Shown here: positions 50,829 through 58,846 of the stretch, one piece after another
How the letters are laid out: each line of letters starts with the position of its first letter
Numbering within the stretch: position 1 is the stretch's first letter
NCBI GenBank assembly: GCA_965116165.1
Contig: OZ220484.1
Span: 1,240,001-1,304,000, forward strand
Direction of reading: 5' to 3'
Source of the DNA: Azophilus sp965116165
Lineage (GTDB): Bacteria > Pseudomonadota > Gammaproteobacteria > Pseudomonadales > Azotimanducaceae
DNA: 64,000 nucleotides
The notes under the pieces: model-generated
The model's database searches: none
The model's input: only the letters and a program-made list of their open reading frames with translations
Told to the model about the DNA's origin: nothing
Program-made: the position numbers and the translations under genes

Positions 50829-52595
50829 TCAGGGGAGTGCCCGCAGGTGCTCCACGCGCAATTGCACGGTCGGGGCCAGTCCGTAATCGTTCACATCAAG
50901 CCGAAAAATCGCCTGGACACCGCGGGGGTTGGCAAGTGGCGGTTGATTGAAGGCGATGGCGTCCACCAGGCGGTCATCGGTCTTCAGCACAAGTTTGAGG
51001 TGGGTTTGCCCCACAACGCGCTGATTGACGACATCGAATATCCCATGGAAAGAGGGTTCGGGAAACGCCTGCCCCCAAGGGCCGGCATCGGCCAGAAGCA
51101 TGGCGTTTTGCAGCGTGATATCGGCACTTTCCAGTTCTCCATCCGTTTCGATGCGCGCCTCGAGTGCCGCATCCGGTAGGCGCTCGCGCACCACCTCGTC
51201 GAACGCCTCGGCAAATCGCGCGTAGTGGAGACGCCGGATGGATAGGCCCGCCGCCATGGCATGGCCACCGAATTTGCTAAGCAGGCCGGGATACCTGCTG
51301 GCCAGCGCAGCCAACGCATCGCGGATGTGCAGGTCTGGAACCGACCGTGCGGAACCGCGCAAAATATGCGGCTCGGCGGCTCCCGCGGGCGCAAAGGCAA
51401 CCACGGGCCGGTTGACGCGCTCCCGCAGCCGGCCGGCCACGAGACCGACGATGCCCTGGTGCCAACCCGGATCGAATATCGCCACGCCGTATCGATCATT
51501 CGCCGCCCGCCCCTGTTCGTTTACGATCAACTCCGCCTCGGCGATCATGATTTGCTGTAATTCCTGTCGCTTCCGGTTCAGTTCATCAAGGATCTGGGCG
51601 CTCGCCCGGGCTTCCTCAATAGTCTCCGCCAACAGGCATTGGATGCCCAACCGCATATCATCGAGTCGGCCGGCGGCGTTTAATCGGGGGCCCAGATAGA
51701 AACCGAGGTCCGATGCCCGCAACGCGGCAAGGTTGCGTCCCGAAACTTCGGCCAGCGCCCGAATGCCCGGGCGGCACCGGTCGGCGCGCATGCGCTTGAG
51801 ACCCTGATGCACCAATGTGCGGTTGTTGTGATCCAAAGGCACCACATCGGCGACGGTGCCAAGGGCGACGAGGTCGAGCCAGTGCGCGAGGTTCGGCTCG
51901 GCGAGCCCTTGTTCATGGAACCAACCCGCATCCCTCAGCACACGACGTACCCATGCCAACACAAAGTAGATCACCCCGACGCCGGCAACCGCCTTGCTCG
52001 GAAACCCGCACCCCGGGACGTTTGGATTGACGATGGCGCAGGCCGACGGCAGTTGCGCGCCGGGCAGGTGGTGGTCGGTGATGATGACATCGACCCCGCC
52101 CGCGTTGGCCACATCGACGCCGTCGATACTGGAAGCGCCATTATCGACGGTGATCAGCAGGTCCGGCTTGTCGGCCAGCGCCACCCGCACGATGTCGGGC
52201 GACAGCCCGTAACCGAACGTGAAGCGGTCCGGCACGATGAAACCGACTCGTTCGGCACCGAGGGCACGCAGCAGGGACACACCCAGGGCAACCGAGGTTG
52301 CGCCATCCGCATCGAAGTCGCCCACGAACAAAATACGTTCGCGACCGCGCACGGCTCGGGCAATGCGCAGGGCCGCGGTATCGATATCCCTGAATGTCGC
52401 CGGGTCGGCGAGCTTCTTCAGCGACCGGTCCAACTCCTCGGGCGAAGCGATGCCCCGATTGCCGTAGACACGCCGCAGCAGCCTGGGCACACCCGGCAAT
52501 GGCGGTTCCAAGCCGTTGCGTTCGACGATGGTCGGCGACGAACTAGCATTGCGCAAGCCCGCGCGGCCCAACGACACCGCGCCCGGGTCAGTCAA
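50829..52595 (-). CDS. recJ: Single-stranded-DNA-specific exonuclease RecJ
   Basis: A 588-residue DHH-family exonuclease. FVGDFDADGATS is the metal-binding DxDxDG motif (slightly altered from GDYDADG), and IITDHHLPG is the DHH. DHHA1-domain motifs follow, with SKFGGHAMAAGLSI near the C-terminus. RecJ degrades 5' ends in recombination and mismatch repair. The start is uncertain: the frame has no ATG after hom's stop, so TTG 52595 (TTGACTGA overlapping the hom stop) or GTG 52577 are candidates. The hom-recJ neighbourhood is common in gammaproteobacteria, though thrC usually follows hom and is absent here. Confidence 0.94.
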   Translation of the reverse strand: MTDPGAVSLGRAGLRNASSSPTIVERNGLEPPLPGVPRLLRRVYGNRGIASPEELDRSLKKLADPATFRDIDTAALRIARAVRGRERILFVGDFDADGATSVALGVSLLRALGAERVGFIVPDRFTFGYGLSPDIVRVALADKPDLLITVDNGASSIDGVDVANAGGVDVIITDHHLPGAQLPSACAIVNPNVPGCGFPSKAVAGVGVIYFVLAWVRRVLRDAGWFHEQGLAEPNLAHWLDLVALGTVADVVPLDHNNRTLVHQGLKRMRADRCRPGIRALAEVSGRNLAALRASDLGFYLGPRLNAAGRLDDMRLGIQCLLAETIEEARASAQILDELNRKRQELQQIMIAEAELIVNEQGRAANDRYGVAIFDPGWHQGIVGLVAGRLRERVNRPVVAFAPAGAAEPHILRGSARSVPDLHIRDALAALASRYPGLLSKFGGHAMAAGLSIRRLHYARFAEAFDEVVRERLPDAALEARIETDGELESADITLQNAMLLADAGPWGQAFPEPSFHGIFDVVNQRVVGQTHLKLVLKTDDRLVDAIAFNQPPLANPRGVQAIFRLDVNDYGLAPTVQLRVEHLRALP

Positions 52596-53880
52596 AATGT
52601 TCCACGCGCATGCAGGTGATCTTGCCCACGACCTCGTGCATGGCCCGCACCTCGGCAATGGCCGAGTCGATCACATTCTGGCGAACCCGATTGGTCAAAA
52701 TAACGATGGGCACCCAGGATGAGCGGTCGCCCCCACTGTTGATGCGAATGGCCCGTTCCCGCTGCACGGCGCCCTCGATGCTGATGTCGCGGTCGCCGAG
52801 AATGCGGGCCACCTTGCCGAAGACGCCCGGCGCGTCACGGGCGGGAATGCGCAGATAAAAGGCCGACAGCACCTCGCCGATGGGCACCATGGGACGCACT
52901 TCGCGGCCGACGCGGTAAGGTGACACATCACCCCTCGCCATGCCGATCAGATCGGCGACCACCGAGGAAGCGGTTGGCGAGCCACCCGCCCCGGCGCCGT
53001 GGAATAGAGCCGGGCCCATGGCATCGCTTTCCACCAAAACCGCGTTCATGACACCGCGAACCTGCGCCAACATGGCCTTTTCCGGAACGAGGGTTGGATG
53101 CACCCGGGCCTCGAGGCCGCCCTCGACGCGGCGCGCAATACCAAGATGCTTAATCACGTAGCCCAACTCCGCCACATAGCTGATGTCTTCCGCGGTCACC
53201 TCCGCGATGCCTTCCGTAAAGACAGCCTCCATGCCGAAACCGACATCGAACGCCAAGGCCGCGAGTATGGCGAGTTTGTGGGCCGCATCGATGCCTTCCA
53301 CATCAAAAGTCGGATCCGCTTCCGCGTAGCCGAGCGCCTGCGCCTGCGCCAGGGCATCCGCGAAGGATGCGCCCCGCTCGGCCATGGCGGTCAATATGTA
53401 GTTCGACGTTCCGTTGATGATGCCCGCGACGGTTTGTATCCGACTCGCCGGCAATCCCCGGGTGAGCGCTCCAATGATGGGAATACCGCCCGCGACGGCA
53501 GCCTCGAAACCAAGGTGGCAGCCCCGCTCGGCGGCCCGCGCCAGCAATTCGTCGCCGTGACGGGCAATGATGGCCTTGTTCGCGGTCACCACGGATTGAC
53601 CTTGATCCAACGCATCCCGCACGAGTTGCACCGCCCGGTCTTCGCCGCCAATGAGTTCCACGACGACATCGACATCGGGTTCGTGCAAGACGGCGAGGTC
53701 CGTGAAGAACCGCGCACCGGCCAAATTCGCCCGCGGGCGGGGGGTGCGGCTCGCCACTCGGGTTACGGTCAATGCGCGGCCCGCCTGACGCCGCAAGTGG
53801 TCGGCGTGGCGCGCCATCAAATCGAGCACCGCCCCGGCAACGGTACCGAGACCGGCGATGCCGATACGCAACGGGTTCAT
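52588..53880 (-). CDS. hom: Homoserine dehydrogenase
   Basis: A 430-residue NAD(P)-dependent enzyme. Rossmann GIAGLGTVAGAVLDL is at about residues 7-21, the catalytic core includes VTANKAIIARHG, GGIPIIGALTRGLPASRIQTVAGIINGTSNYILTAM, and YAEADPTFDVEGIDAAHKLAIL; a C-terminal ACT domain (about 345-425) suggests threonine control. It makes homoserine for threonine and methionine. ATG 53880 fits the family start, 11 bp after dsbC. The stop overlaps the recJ start region. Confidence 0.95.
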   Translation of the reverse strand: MNPLRIGIAGLGTVAGAVLDLMARHADHLRRQAGRALTVTRVASRTPRPRANLAGARFFTDLAVLHEPDVDVVVELIGGEDRAVQLVRDALDQGQSVVTANKAIIARHGDELLARAAERGCHLGFEAAVAGGIPIIGALTRGLPASRIQTVAGIINGTSNYILTAMAERGASFADALAQAQALGYAEADPTFDVEGIDAAHKLAILAALAFDVGFGMEAVFTEGIAEVTAEDISYVAELGYVIKHLGIARRVEGGLEARVHPTLVPEKAMLAQVRGVMNAVLVESDAMGPALFHGAGAGGSPTASSVVADLIGMARGDVSPYRVGREVRPMVPIGEVLSAFYLRIPARDAPGVFGKVARILGDRDISIEGAVQRERAIRINSGGDRSSWVPIVILTNRVRQNVIDSAIAEVRAMHEVVGKITCMRVEHFD

Positions 53881-53891
53881 CAATGGCCCCC

Positions 53892-54731
53892 CTACAGCCC
53901 GAGCGCCTCGGCCAGGCTCGCCGCGGGCAGATAGCCGGGAATGAGGCGGCCGTCCTCGGTCAATAGAGCGGGCGTGCCCGTGACACCAAGCTGATTGGCC
54001 AGTTCCATGTGTACCGCCACCGGGTTGGGGCAGGTGCGTCGCGGAATGCTCTGCCCCCGTTTGAGTTCGGTTATGGCGCGGCGCGGATCCCGGGCGCACC
54101 AAGCCGAAACGATCTTGCGATAGGAATCGGAATCCTTGCCGGCGCGGGGGAAGGCGAGATAGCGCACTTCGATGCCGAGCGCGTTGATCTCGGCCATCTC
54201 CCGATGCAATTTCCGGCAATAGCCGCAATCCACATCGGTGAAAACGTTCACATAGGCCCTGCGCCCGCCCACCGGCGAAAACACGATGGCATCTTCCTCG
54301 CGTAGATCCGCAAGCAGGGCGCGGCGCCGTTTGGCGCGAATGACGTCTGTCAGGTTGACAAAGCCCTCGCTCTCCACGCCATACATGTCCCCGGTGAACA
54401 GAAAACGCCCATCCGCCGTGCCGTAAATGACGTTTCCATCCTCCAATTCCACCGCCAGAACACCTTGCAGGGCGGTCTCTTGCACCGATTCTATGGGTAG
54501 CTCGGGTTGCAATGCCTTTAGTTTGGTCACCAACACGCTAGCCGGCACCACCCGGGCGGTCGTTGGCTCCGGCGCCGGATTGTCCTCTTGCGGCGGCGGA
54601 ATCTGCTTCGAAAGAGCCGGCATGGCGCCAGCCAAGCCGCAAACGACAGAAATGGCCGCCACAATCAGGCCGGACCTCGCACCGGCGCTCGGGCGGCCGG
54701 GCGGCGGGTTTAACGGTGCAATGCGGATCAC
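53892..54731 (-). CDS. dsbC: Thiol:disulfide interchange protein DsbC
   Basis: A 279-residue periplasmic disulfide isomerase. The hydrophobic SGLIVAAISVVCGLAGAMPALS (about 20-41) is the signal peptide. A short Pro-rich linker, the dimerisation domain (VLAVELEDGNVIYGTADGRFLFTGDMYGV) and the thioredoxin domain follow, with CGYC at residues 169-172 and the cis-Pro loop GVTGTPALLTEDG. GTG 54731 has GGGAG 6 bases upstream and replaces the longer frame. dsbC between xerD and hom matches the pseudomonad order. The product corrects wrong disulfides in exported proteins. Confidence 0.93.
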   Translation of the reverse strand: MIRIAPLNPPPGRPSAGARSGLIVAAISVVCGLAGAMPALSKQIPPPQEDNPAPEPTTARVVPASVLVTKLKALQPELPIESVQETALQGVLAVELEDGNVIYGTADGRFLFTGDMYGVESEGFVNLTDVIRAKRRRALLADLREEDAIVFSPVGGRRAYVNVFTDVDCGYCRKLHREMAEINALGIEVRYLAFPRAGKDSDSYRKIVSAWCARDPRRAITELKRGQSIPRRTCPNPVAVHMELANQLGVTGTPALLTEDGRLIPGYLPAASLAEALGL

Positions 54732-54980
54732 GTCGGTCTCCCGGTCGTCCAAAACGCTCAGGCACCGACTAGGCGGTGCCGAAGTGCGCAGTTTATCGGT
54801 TTCGGGCCGTCGCGGGCATCCCACATCGTCCCGACCCGACCATTTTCGTTTTCGCGCCCGATTTCACCGCAAGACGCTTCATGCGATTCGGGCCAGAGCG
54901 ATTGATCCTACCGCCAATAGCGTGTTCGAACCCGGGGATACGTCAAGCTCGGGCGAATTTCCCCTAGGATCATCGAATTC

Positions 54981-55424
54981 ATGGCGGTCGCCGACAGCCG
55001 GAGCGCCGATCTTAGGGACGCGCTGAGCGATCTGGACGACGCCGCGGCCGAAGCGTGGGACGAGGAGTTCCCGGTCCCCTCGGATCTCGCACTGACCAAC
55101 GCCCGGCGGCTGTTGCTGGCCATTTACAAGCTTTCGCCCCAGCGTTTCGAGGTTTACCCAACACCGGACGGCGAGGTCGCTATCGACGCTCCGGGCGGGT
55201 GCGGACGTTCGGTCCTGCTGCTTTGCGACTCCGATGGCGGTGCCCTGTGTCTGGTCAATATGGACGGCGGGCACAGGCGCGCGCGCTATTCGGATACGGG
55301 GTCGCTGCCTGACGGCTTCGTTCGAGAGGCACTGGAGGGACTGGCACGGCGGGACGAACAGAAACGCCACGCGCAGGTGCTGGCGGATGAAGCCAGTTGG
55401 CGTGGCCGTGACATCGATAGCTAA
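54981..55424 (+). CDS. Hypothetical protein, small conserved family
   Basis: A 147-residue soluble protein. Blocks visible: acidic N-terminal DLRDALSDLDDAAAEAWDEEFPVPSDLALTNARRLL, then SPQRFEVYPTPDGEVAIDAPGGCGRSVLLLCDSDGGALCLVNM and HRRARYSDTGSLPDGFVREAL. I recall similar short proteins (PTPDGEVAIDAPGG) in unrelated bacteria but not a function. ATG 54981 is chosen; no convincing ribosome-binding site was seen. It lies alone on the plus strand between dsbC and the convergent xerD, an insertion into an otherwise conserved minus-strand cluster. Confidence 0.65.
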   Translation: MAVADSRSADLRDALSDLDDAAAEAWDEEFPVPSDLALTNARRLLLAIYKLSPQRFEVYPTPDGEVAIDAPGGCGRSVLLLCDSDGGALCLVNMDGGHRRARYSDTGSLPDGFVREALEGLARRDEQKRHAQVLADEASWRGRDIDS

Positions 55425-55451
55425 GCCGACTATCCCGGAGGTAAAAGGCTG

Positions 55452-56324
55452 CTAACCGCGTGGATGATGCGTCCGATGCAGCTCTTTTAGTCGCGCTTGG
55501 GCAATGTGGGTATAGATCTGCGTGGTGGAGAGGCTCGTATGGCCAAGCATCATCTGCACCGCCCGCAGGTCGGCACCGTGGTTAAGCAGATGGGTGGCAA
55601 AGGCGTGCCGCAGCGTATGGGGCGAAATGGTCGTCCTAATACCCGCCTTGAGCGCGTGCCGCTTAACGGCATACCAGAATGTCTGCCGCGTCATGTACCG
55701 GCCGCGGCGGCTCGGGAACAGCGCCTCCGTCCGCTCGCCGGACAACTCGCTCCGGCCCTCGCGGACGAAACGCGCAACCCAATGCAACGCCTCCTCGCCG
55801 ACCGGTACCAATCGTTCCTTGCCGCCCTTGCCAACGACCCGAACAACGCCCTGGCGCAGATTAATCGACAGGGTGCCCAGCGAGACGAGCTCGGAAATCC
55901 GCAAACCCGTGGCGTACAACAACTCCAACATCGCCCGGTCGCGAAGCCCGGTGGGGGTATCGATATCCGGTGTCCGCAAGAGCGCGACCACTTCATCTTC
56001 CCGCAACGAGCCGGGCAAGTGCCGACCAAGCACCGGATGCTCGATGTGCGCCGCCGGATCCTTGGCAATCCGGCCGTGCGCCAAACTGTGGCGATAAAAG
56101 CCCTTGACACATGACAGCCAGCGCGCGGAGCTCGCGGCGCGATAGCCTCCCCGATAGCGCTTGGCCAATACGTTCAATAGATCGGTCTCGGAAACCTCAA
56201 GGAGGTCTTTACCCACATCGCTCGCCAAGGCTTGCAGGTCGCGCCGATACGCCGCAAGTGTGTTGTCGCTTAGGCCCTTGAGCAGCCAAACTTCATCGAT
56301 GTACTGATCGATCCGGGAATTCAC
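55452..56324 (-). CDS. xerD: Site-specific tyrosine recombinase XerD
   Basis: A 290-residue recombinase. The N-terminal SAM-like domain begins IDQYIDEVWLLKGLSDNTLAAYRRDL. The catalytic domain has TGLRISELVSL (first Arg), a Lys in the beta-hairpin VGKGGKERLVP, HTLRHAFATHLL (His-x-x-Arg), LGHTSLSTTQIYTH (His and nucleophilic Tyr). With XerC it resolves chromosome dimers at dif. GTG 56324 has GGAG 4 bases upstream; the longer frame from 56465 runs into rplS antisense to its real frame and is rejected. Confidence 0.95.
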   Translation of the reverse strand: MNSRIDQYIDEVWLLKGLSDNTLAAYRRDLQALASDVGKDLLEVSETDLLNVLAKRYRGGYRAASSARWLSCVKGFYRHSLAHGRIAKDPAAHIEHPVLGRHLPGSLREDEVVALLRTPDIDTPTGLRDRAMLELLYATGLRISELVSLGTLSINLRQGVVRVVGKGGKERLVPVGEEALHWVARFVREGRSELSGERTEALFPSRRGRYMTRQTFWYAVKRHALKAGIRTTISPHTLRHAFATHLLNHGADLRAVQMMLGHTSLSTTQIYTHIAQARLKELHRTHHPRG

Positions 56325-56361
56325 GGGTCTCCAACAGGCCGCGCACCAAGGTCGCCCGGGG

Positions 56362-56712
56362 TTAAACCTTTTCTTTGATGCGCGCCGCGCGCCCGGAGCG
56401 TTGGCGCAGGTAGTAGAGCTTCGCCTTGCGCACATCACCGCGCCGTTTGACGGTAATCGAGGCAATCAGGGGGCTGTGTGCCTGAAAAGTGCGCTCGACG
56501 CCAACACCGTGGGAAATCTTGCGCAGGGTAAAGGAAGAGTTGAGGCCGCGATTGCGCTTGGCGATTACGAAGCCCTCGAACGCCTGCAAGCGTTCGCGAG
56601 TGCCTTCACGAACCTTGACCTGTACGACGACTGTATCTCCAGCGGAGAAATCGGGAATATCGGTTTTGAGTTGCTCGTTTTCGAGTTCCTCAAGAATCTT
56701 GTTTCTACGCAT
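56362..56712 (-). CDS. rplS: Ribosomal protein bL19
   Basis: A 116-residue bL19: VRRNKILEELE-like N-terminus (MRRNKILEELENEQL), DTVVVQVKVREGTRERLQAFEGFVIAKRNRGLNSSFTLRKISHGVGVERTFQAHSPLI and RGDVRKAKLYYLRQRSGRAARIKEK. Length is normal. ATG 56712 has GAGGA upstream. It lies at the ribosomal subunit interface. It closes the rpsP-rimM-trmD-rplS operon; xerD follows after 37 bp. Confidence 0.97.
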   Translation of the reverse strand: MRRNKILEELENEQLKTDIPDFSAGDTVVVQVKVREGTRERLQAFEGFVIAKRNRGLNSSFTLRKISHGVGVERTFQAHSPLIASITVKRRGDVRKAKLYYLRQRSGRAARIKEKV

Positions 56713-56759
56713 CGTTCCTCATCCTCGTTCAAGCCTCTGTGCGCACCCCGTTGGGCACC

Positions 56760-57503
56760 CTAATCCTCCGCGCCCCGCAGTGCGCCCGCCAGCAATGCCA
56801 CCTCATCATCGGCAAGCAGACGGCTCGTCAACAGGTCGGGCCGATGTTGCCATGTGCGCCGGAGCGCCTGGGCGCGACGCCATTTTGCCACCGCCCCGTG
56901 GTCGCCACTCAACAAAACGGCCGGTACTGCCAAGCCGGCAACCGTGGCGGGGCGCGTATAGTGCGGATATTCGAGCAATCCTTCAAGATGCGATTCGCTG
57001 GCAGTGGACTCGCTGTTGCCCAAAGTGCCCGGCAATAGGCGGGAAATCGCATCGATCAGCACCATGGCCGGCAACTCCCCGCCGGATAGAACGTAGTCGC
57101 CAATGGAAACTTCCTCATCGACCGCCAGTTCGAGTACCCGCTCATCGATCCCCTCATACCGGCCCGCCACCAATACCATGGCCGGTAGCGCCGCGAGCCG
57201 TGCAACCGCCGCCTGATCCAAGCGGGCACCTTGCGGCGATAGACAGATTACTTTGGGCATCAAGGGCGCTTGCTCCCTAGCCTGCCCAATGCTCGCCAGC
57301 AGTGGCTCGGCCATCATTACCATGCCGGCACCACCGCCATAGGGACGATCATCCACCGTGCCGTGGCGGTCGGCCGCATGGTCACGGGGGTTGAAAACCC
57401 GAATGGTCAAACCGCCCTGGCGCACGGCCCGACCAAGCACGCCGACAGACGCGATGCTCCCGATCAATTCGGGAAACAGGCTGACAACGCCAATCCACAT
57501 CAT
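56760..57503 (-). CDS. trmD: tRNA (guanine-37-N1)-methyltransferase TrmD
   Basis: A 247-residue SPOUT methyltransferase. WIGVVSLFPELIG starts the family, then DRPYGGGAGMVMMAEPL, CLSPQGARL, LVAGRYEGIDERVLELAVDEEVSIGDYVLSGGELPAMVLIDAISRLLPG (trefoil knot and AdoMet site) and LEYPHYTRPATV. It methylates G37 next to the anticodon to prevent frameshifting. ATG 57503 or 57500. Repeat E1 abuts the start codon, so the leader between rimM and trmD is mostly repeat. Confidence 0.96.
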   Translation of the reverse strand: MMWIGVVSLFPELIGSIASVGVLGRAVRQGGLTIRVFNPRDHAADRHGTVDDRPYGGGAGMVMMAEPLLASIGQAREQAPLMPKVICLSPQGARLDQAAVARLAALPAMVLVAGRYEGIDERVLELAVDEEVSIGDYVLSGGELPAMVLIDAISRLLPGTLGNSESTASESHLEGLLEYPHYTRPATVAGLAVPAVLLSGDHGAVAKWRRAQALRRTWQHRPDLLTSRLLADDEVALLAGALRGAED

Positions 57504-57573
57504 CAGCCCAACCTATTCATGAATAAGCCACTGCGATCGTCAATGGCAGTGAAAGCACCGGGCGTGCTCCGGT
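57504..57573 (+). repeat. Repeat family E, copy E1, in the rimM-trmD gap
   Basis: AGCCCAACCTATTCATGAATAAG followed by CACTGCGATCGTCAATGGC and CACCGGGCGTGCTCC. The same series occurs inverted at 63829-63899 (E2), and its first part at 63714 (E3). It starts right at the trmD ATG. Confidence 0.8.
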
Positions 57574-57627
57574 CCTCGCATCCAGTGCCTTCACTACTCT
57601 TGCCAACCCCACAGAAGACACCCATCA

Positions 57628-58128
57628 CTAGATATCCCGCCAATCGACCCGCAGCACTCCCTGTTTCGGCACCACTGCGGTGACGAACTGCCGCGCAAAG
57701 GGAATCAAACGTTCCCTTTCTCCGGCAATAACCAGAACGTCGTGTGCGCCGGTTTCGATAAGCCGTTCGACCGTCCCAAGCACCGCGCCGTCGCTGTTGA
57801 CGACCCGCATGCCGATCAATTCGCGCCAATAATATTCGCCCGACCGCGGCGGCGGAAAGCTGGCGGCCGGCACACCAATCCGACAGCCGCCAAGCGCCAG
57901 CGCCGCATCCCGATCCTGCACACCCGCAAGGGCAGCCACGAATCCCTCGCCGTGGGCACGAATCTCCCGTACATCGACGCCACGCCATACCCCGGAACGC
58001 CGCAGGTACCAGGGCGCGTAATGCAAAAGGTTGTCGGGAGGGTCGGTATAGGATGTGAGACGAACCCAGCCGCGCACACCGTAGGCACCGCCGATACGGC
58101 CGACGACCACCGGTTCCTCGGCCGGCAC
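57628..58128 (-). CDS. rimM: Ribosome maturation factor RimM
   Basis: A 166-residue protein. VVVGRIGGAYGVRGWVRLTSYTDPPDNLLHY is the RimM N-terminal domain; YYWRELIGMRVVNSDGAVLGTVERLIETGAHDVLVIAGERERLIPFARQFV is the PRC-barrel domain, ending with DWRDI. It helps assemble the 30S head near S19. It lies 11 bp after rpsP. Length is typical (about 170). Confidence 0.95.
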   Translation of the reverse strand: MPAEEPVVVGRIGGAYGVRGWVRLTSYTDPPDNLLHYAPWYLRRSGVWRGVDVREIRAHGEGFVAALAGVQDRDAALALGGCRIGVPAASFPPPRSGEYYWRELIGMRVVNSDGAVLGTVERLIETGAHDVLVIAGERERLIPFARQFVTAVVPKQGVLRVDWRDI

Positions 58129-58139
58129 GGGGAGCAGTT

Positions 58140-58478
58140 CTAGCTGTCCTCGTCGTCGCCGCTTGCCTCGCCGCCGCCGGCCTCGTTGTCGCCAGCTTCG
58201 GTTGGCGCAGCGTCCCCGGCCGCCAAGGCCGCGGATTCGGCCCGGGCCCGCTTAATCAGATGGCGCACCCGGTCCGAGGGTTGGGCACCAACAGACAGCC
58301 AGTAATCCACCCGGTCGAGATCAACGCGCAAAGCCTCGCTTCGCCCCCTGGCGACCGGATTGAAGAACCCCACGCGCTCGATAAAACGACCGTCCCGAGG
58401 CGCGGCGCGATCGGTCACCGTGACATGGTAGAACGGATTTTTCTTGGCGCCGTGTCGCGCCAGCCGAATAGTCACCAT
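58140..58478 (-). CDS. rpsP: Ribosomal protein bS16
   Basis: A 112-residue bS16: MVTIRLARHGAKKNPFYHVTVTDRAAPRDGRFIERVGFFNP is a near-standard start, then VDYWLSVGAQPSDRVRHLIKRA. The last about 25 residues are Gly/Asp/Glu-rich (DNEAGGGEASGDDEDS), an extension beyond the usual 80-90 residues. It begins the rpsP-rimM-trmD-rplS operon. Its promoter should lie in the 58479-58600 region, beneath the antisense AIPR-like fragment. Confidence 0.96.
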   Translation of the reverse strand: MVTIRLARHGAKKNPFYHVTVTDRAAPRDGRFIERVGFFNPVARGRSEALRVDLDRVDYWLSVGAQPSDRVRHLIKRARAESAALAAGDAAPTEAGDNEAGGGEASGDDEDS

Positions 58479-58517
58479 ATTCTGCTAACCCCTTTAGCGA
58501 AAGGCGCTGTATTCTAA

Positions 58518-58805
58518 TCGGGTGTATTCGGGAAAACCAGCCAGGGATCGGAGGTCCAATATCGTGCGATCAACGGAATTGAGGCCCAAATTGCGGTTGT
58601 GAAGGCAGGCGGTGCATTCTGGGCAGATGCTGGCGCTTGGGGTAGATCACGAAGTCTTCTTACCAAATCGGAGAGCGATATTCTTGATGTTGCGGCACGT
58701 ATTCCCCGTCTCATGCCTACGGATAAACAGTCCATAAGAGTAATCGAAGTATTGACCAAGCTCCAATCGGAGGGCTATCAACAAAGGCTCCCATTAAGCG
58801 CTTGA
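58518..58805 (+). pseudogene. 3' fragment resembling an AIPR-type phage-resistance protein
   Basis: An open stretch of 95 codons (after TAA 58515-58517) ending in TGA at 58803-58805 encodes NGIEAQIAVVKAGGAFWADAG, WGRSRSLLTKSESDILDVAARIP and MPTDKQSIRVIEVLTKLQSEGY. From memory this resembles the C-terminal end of AIPR (abortive-infection phage-resistance) proteins. It lacks any start with ribosome-binding site and all upstream domains, so it is a remnant. The composition is less GC-rich than neighbouring genes. It sits between rpsP and ffh, which are normally adjacent. The remaining bases of this 368-bp gap show nothing else. Confidence 0.5.
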
Positions 58806-58846
58806 TCCGTTCAGCTAGTCCATGGGCAATAGCCAAACCACACCAG

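Noticed and set aside
55452..56324. XerD-type recombinase as an integrase of a mobile island
   Set aside because: Length, motifs and the xerD-dsbC-hom context show the housekeeping recombinase.
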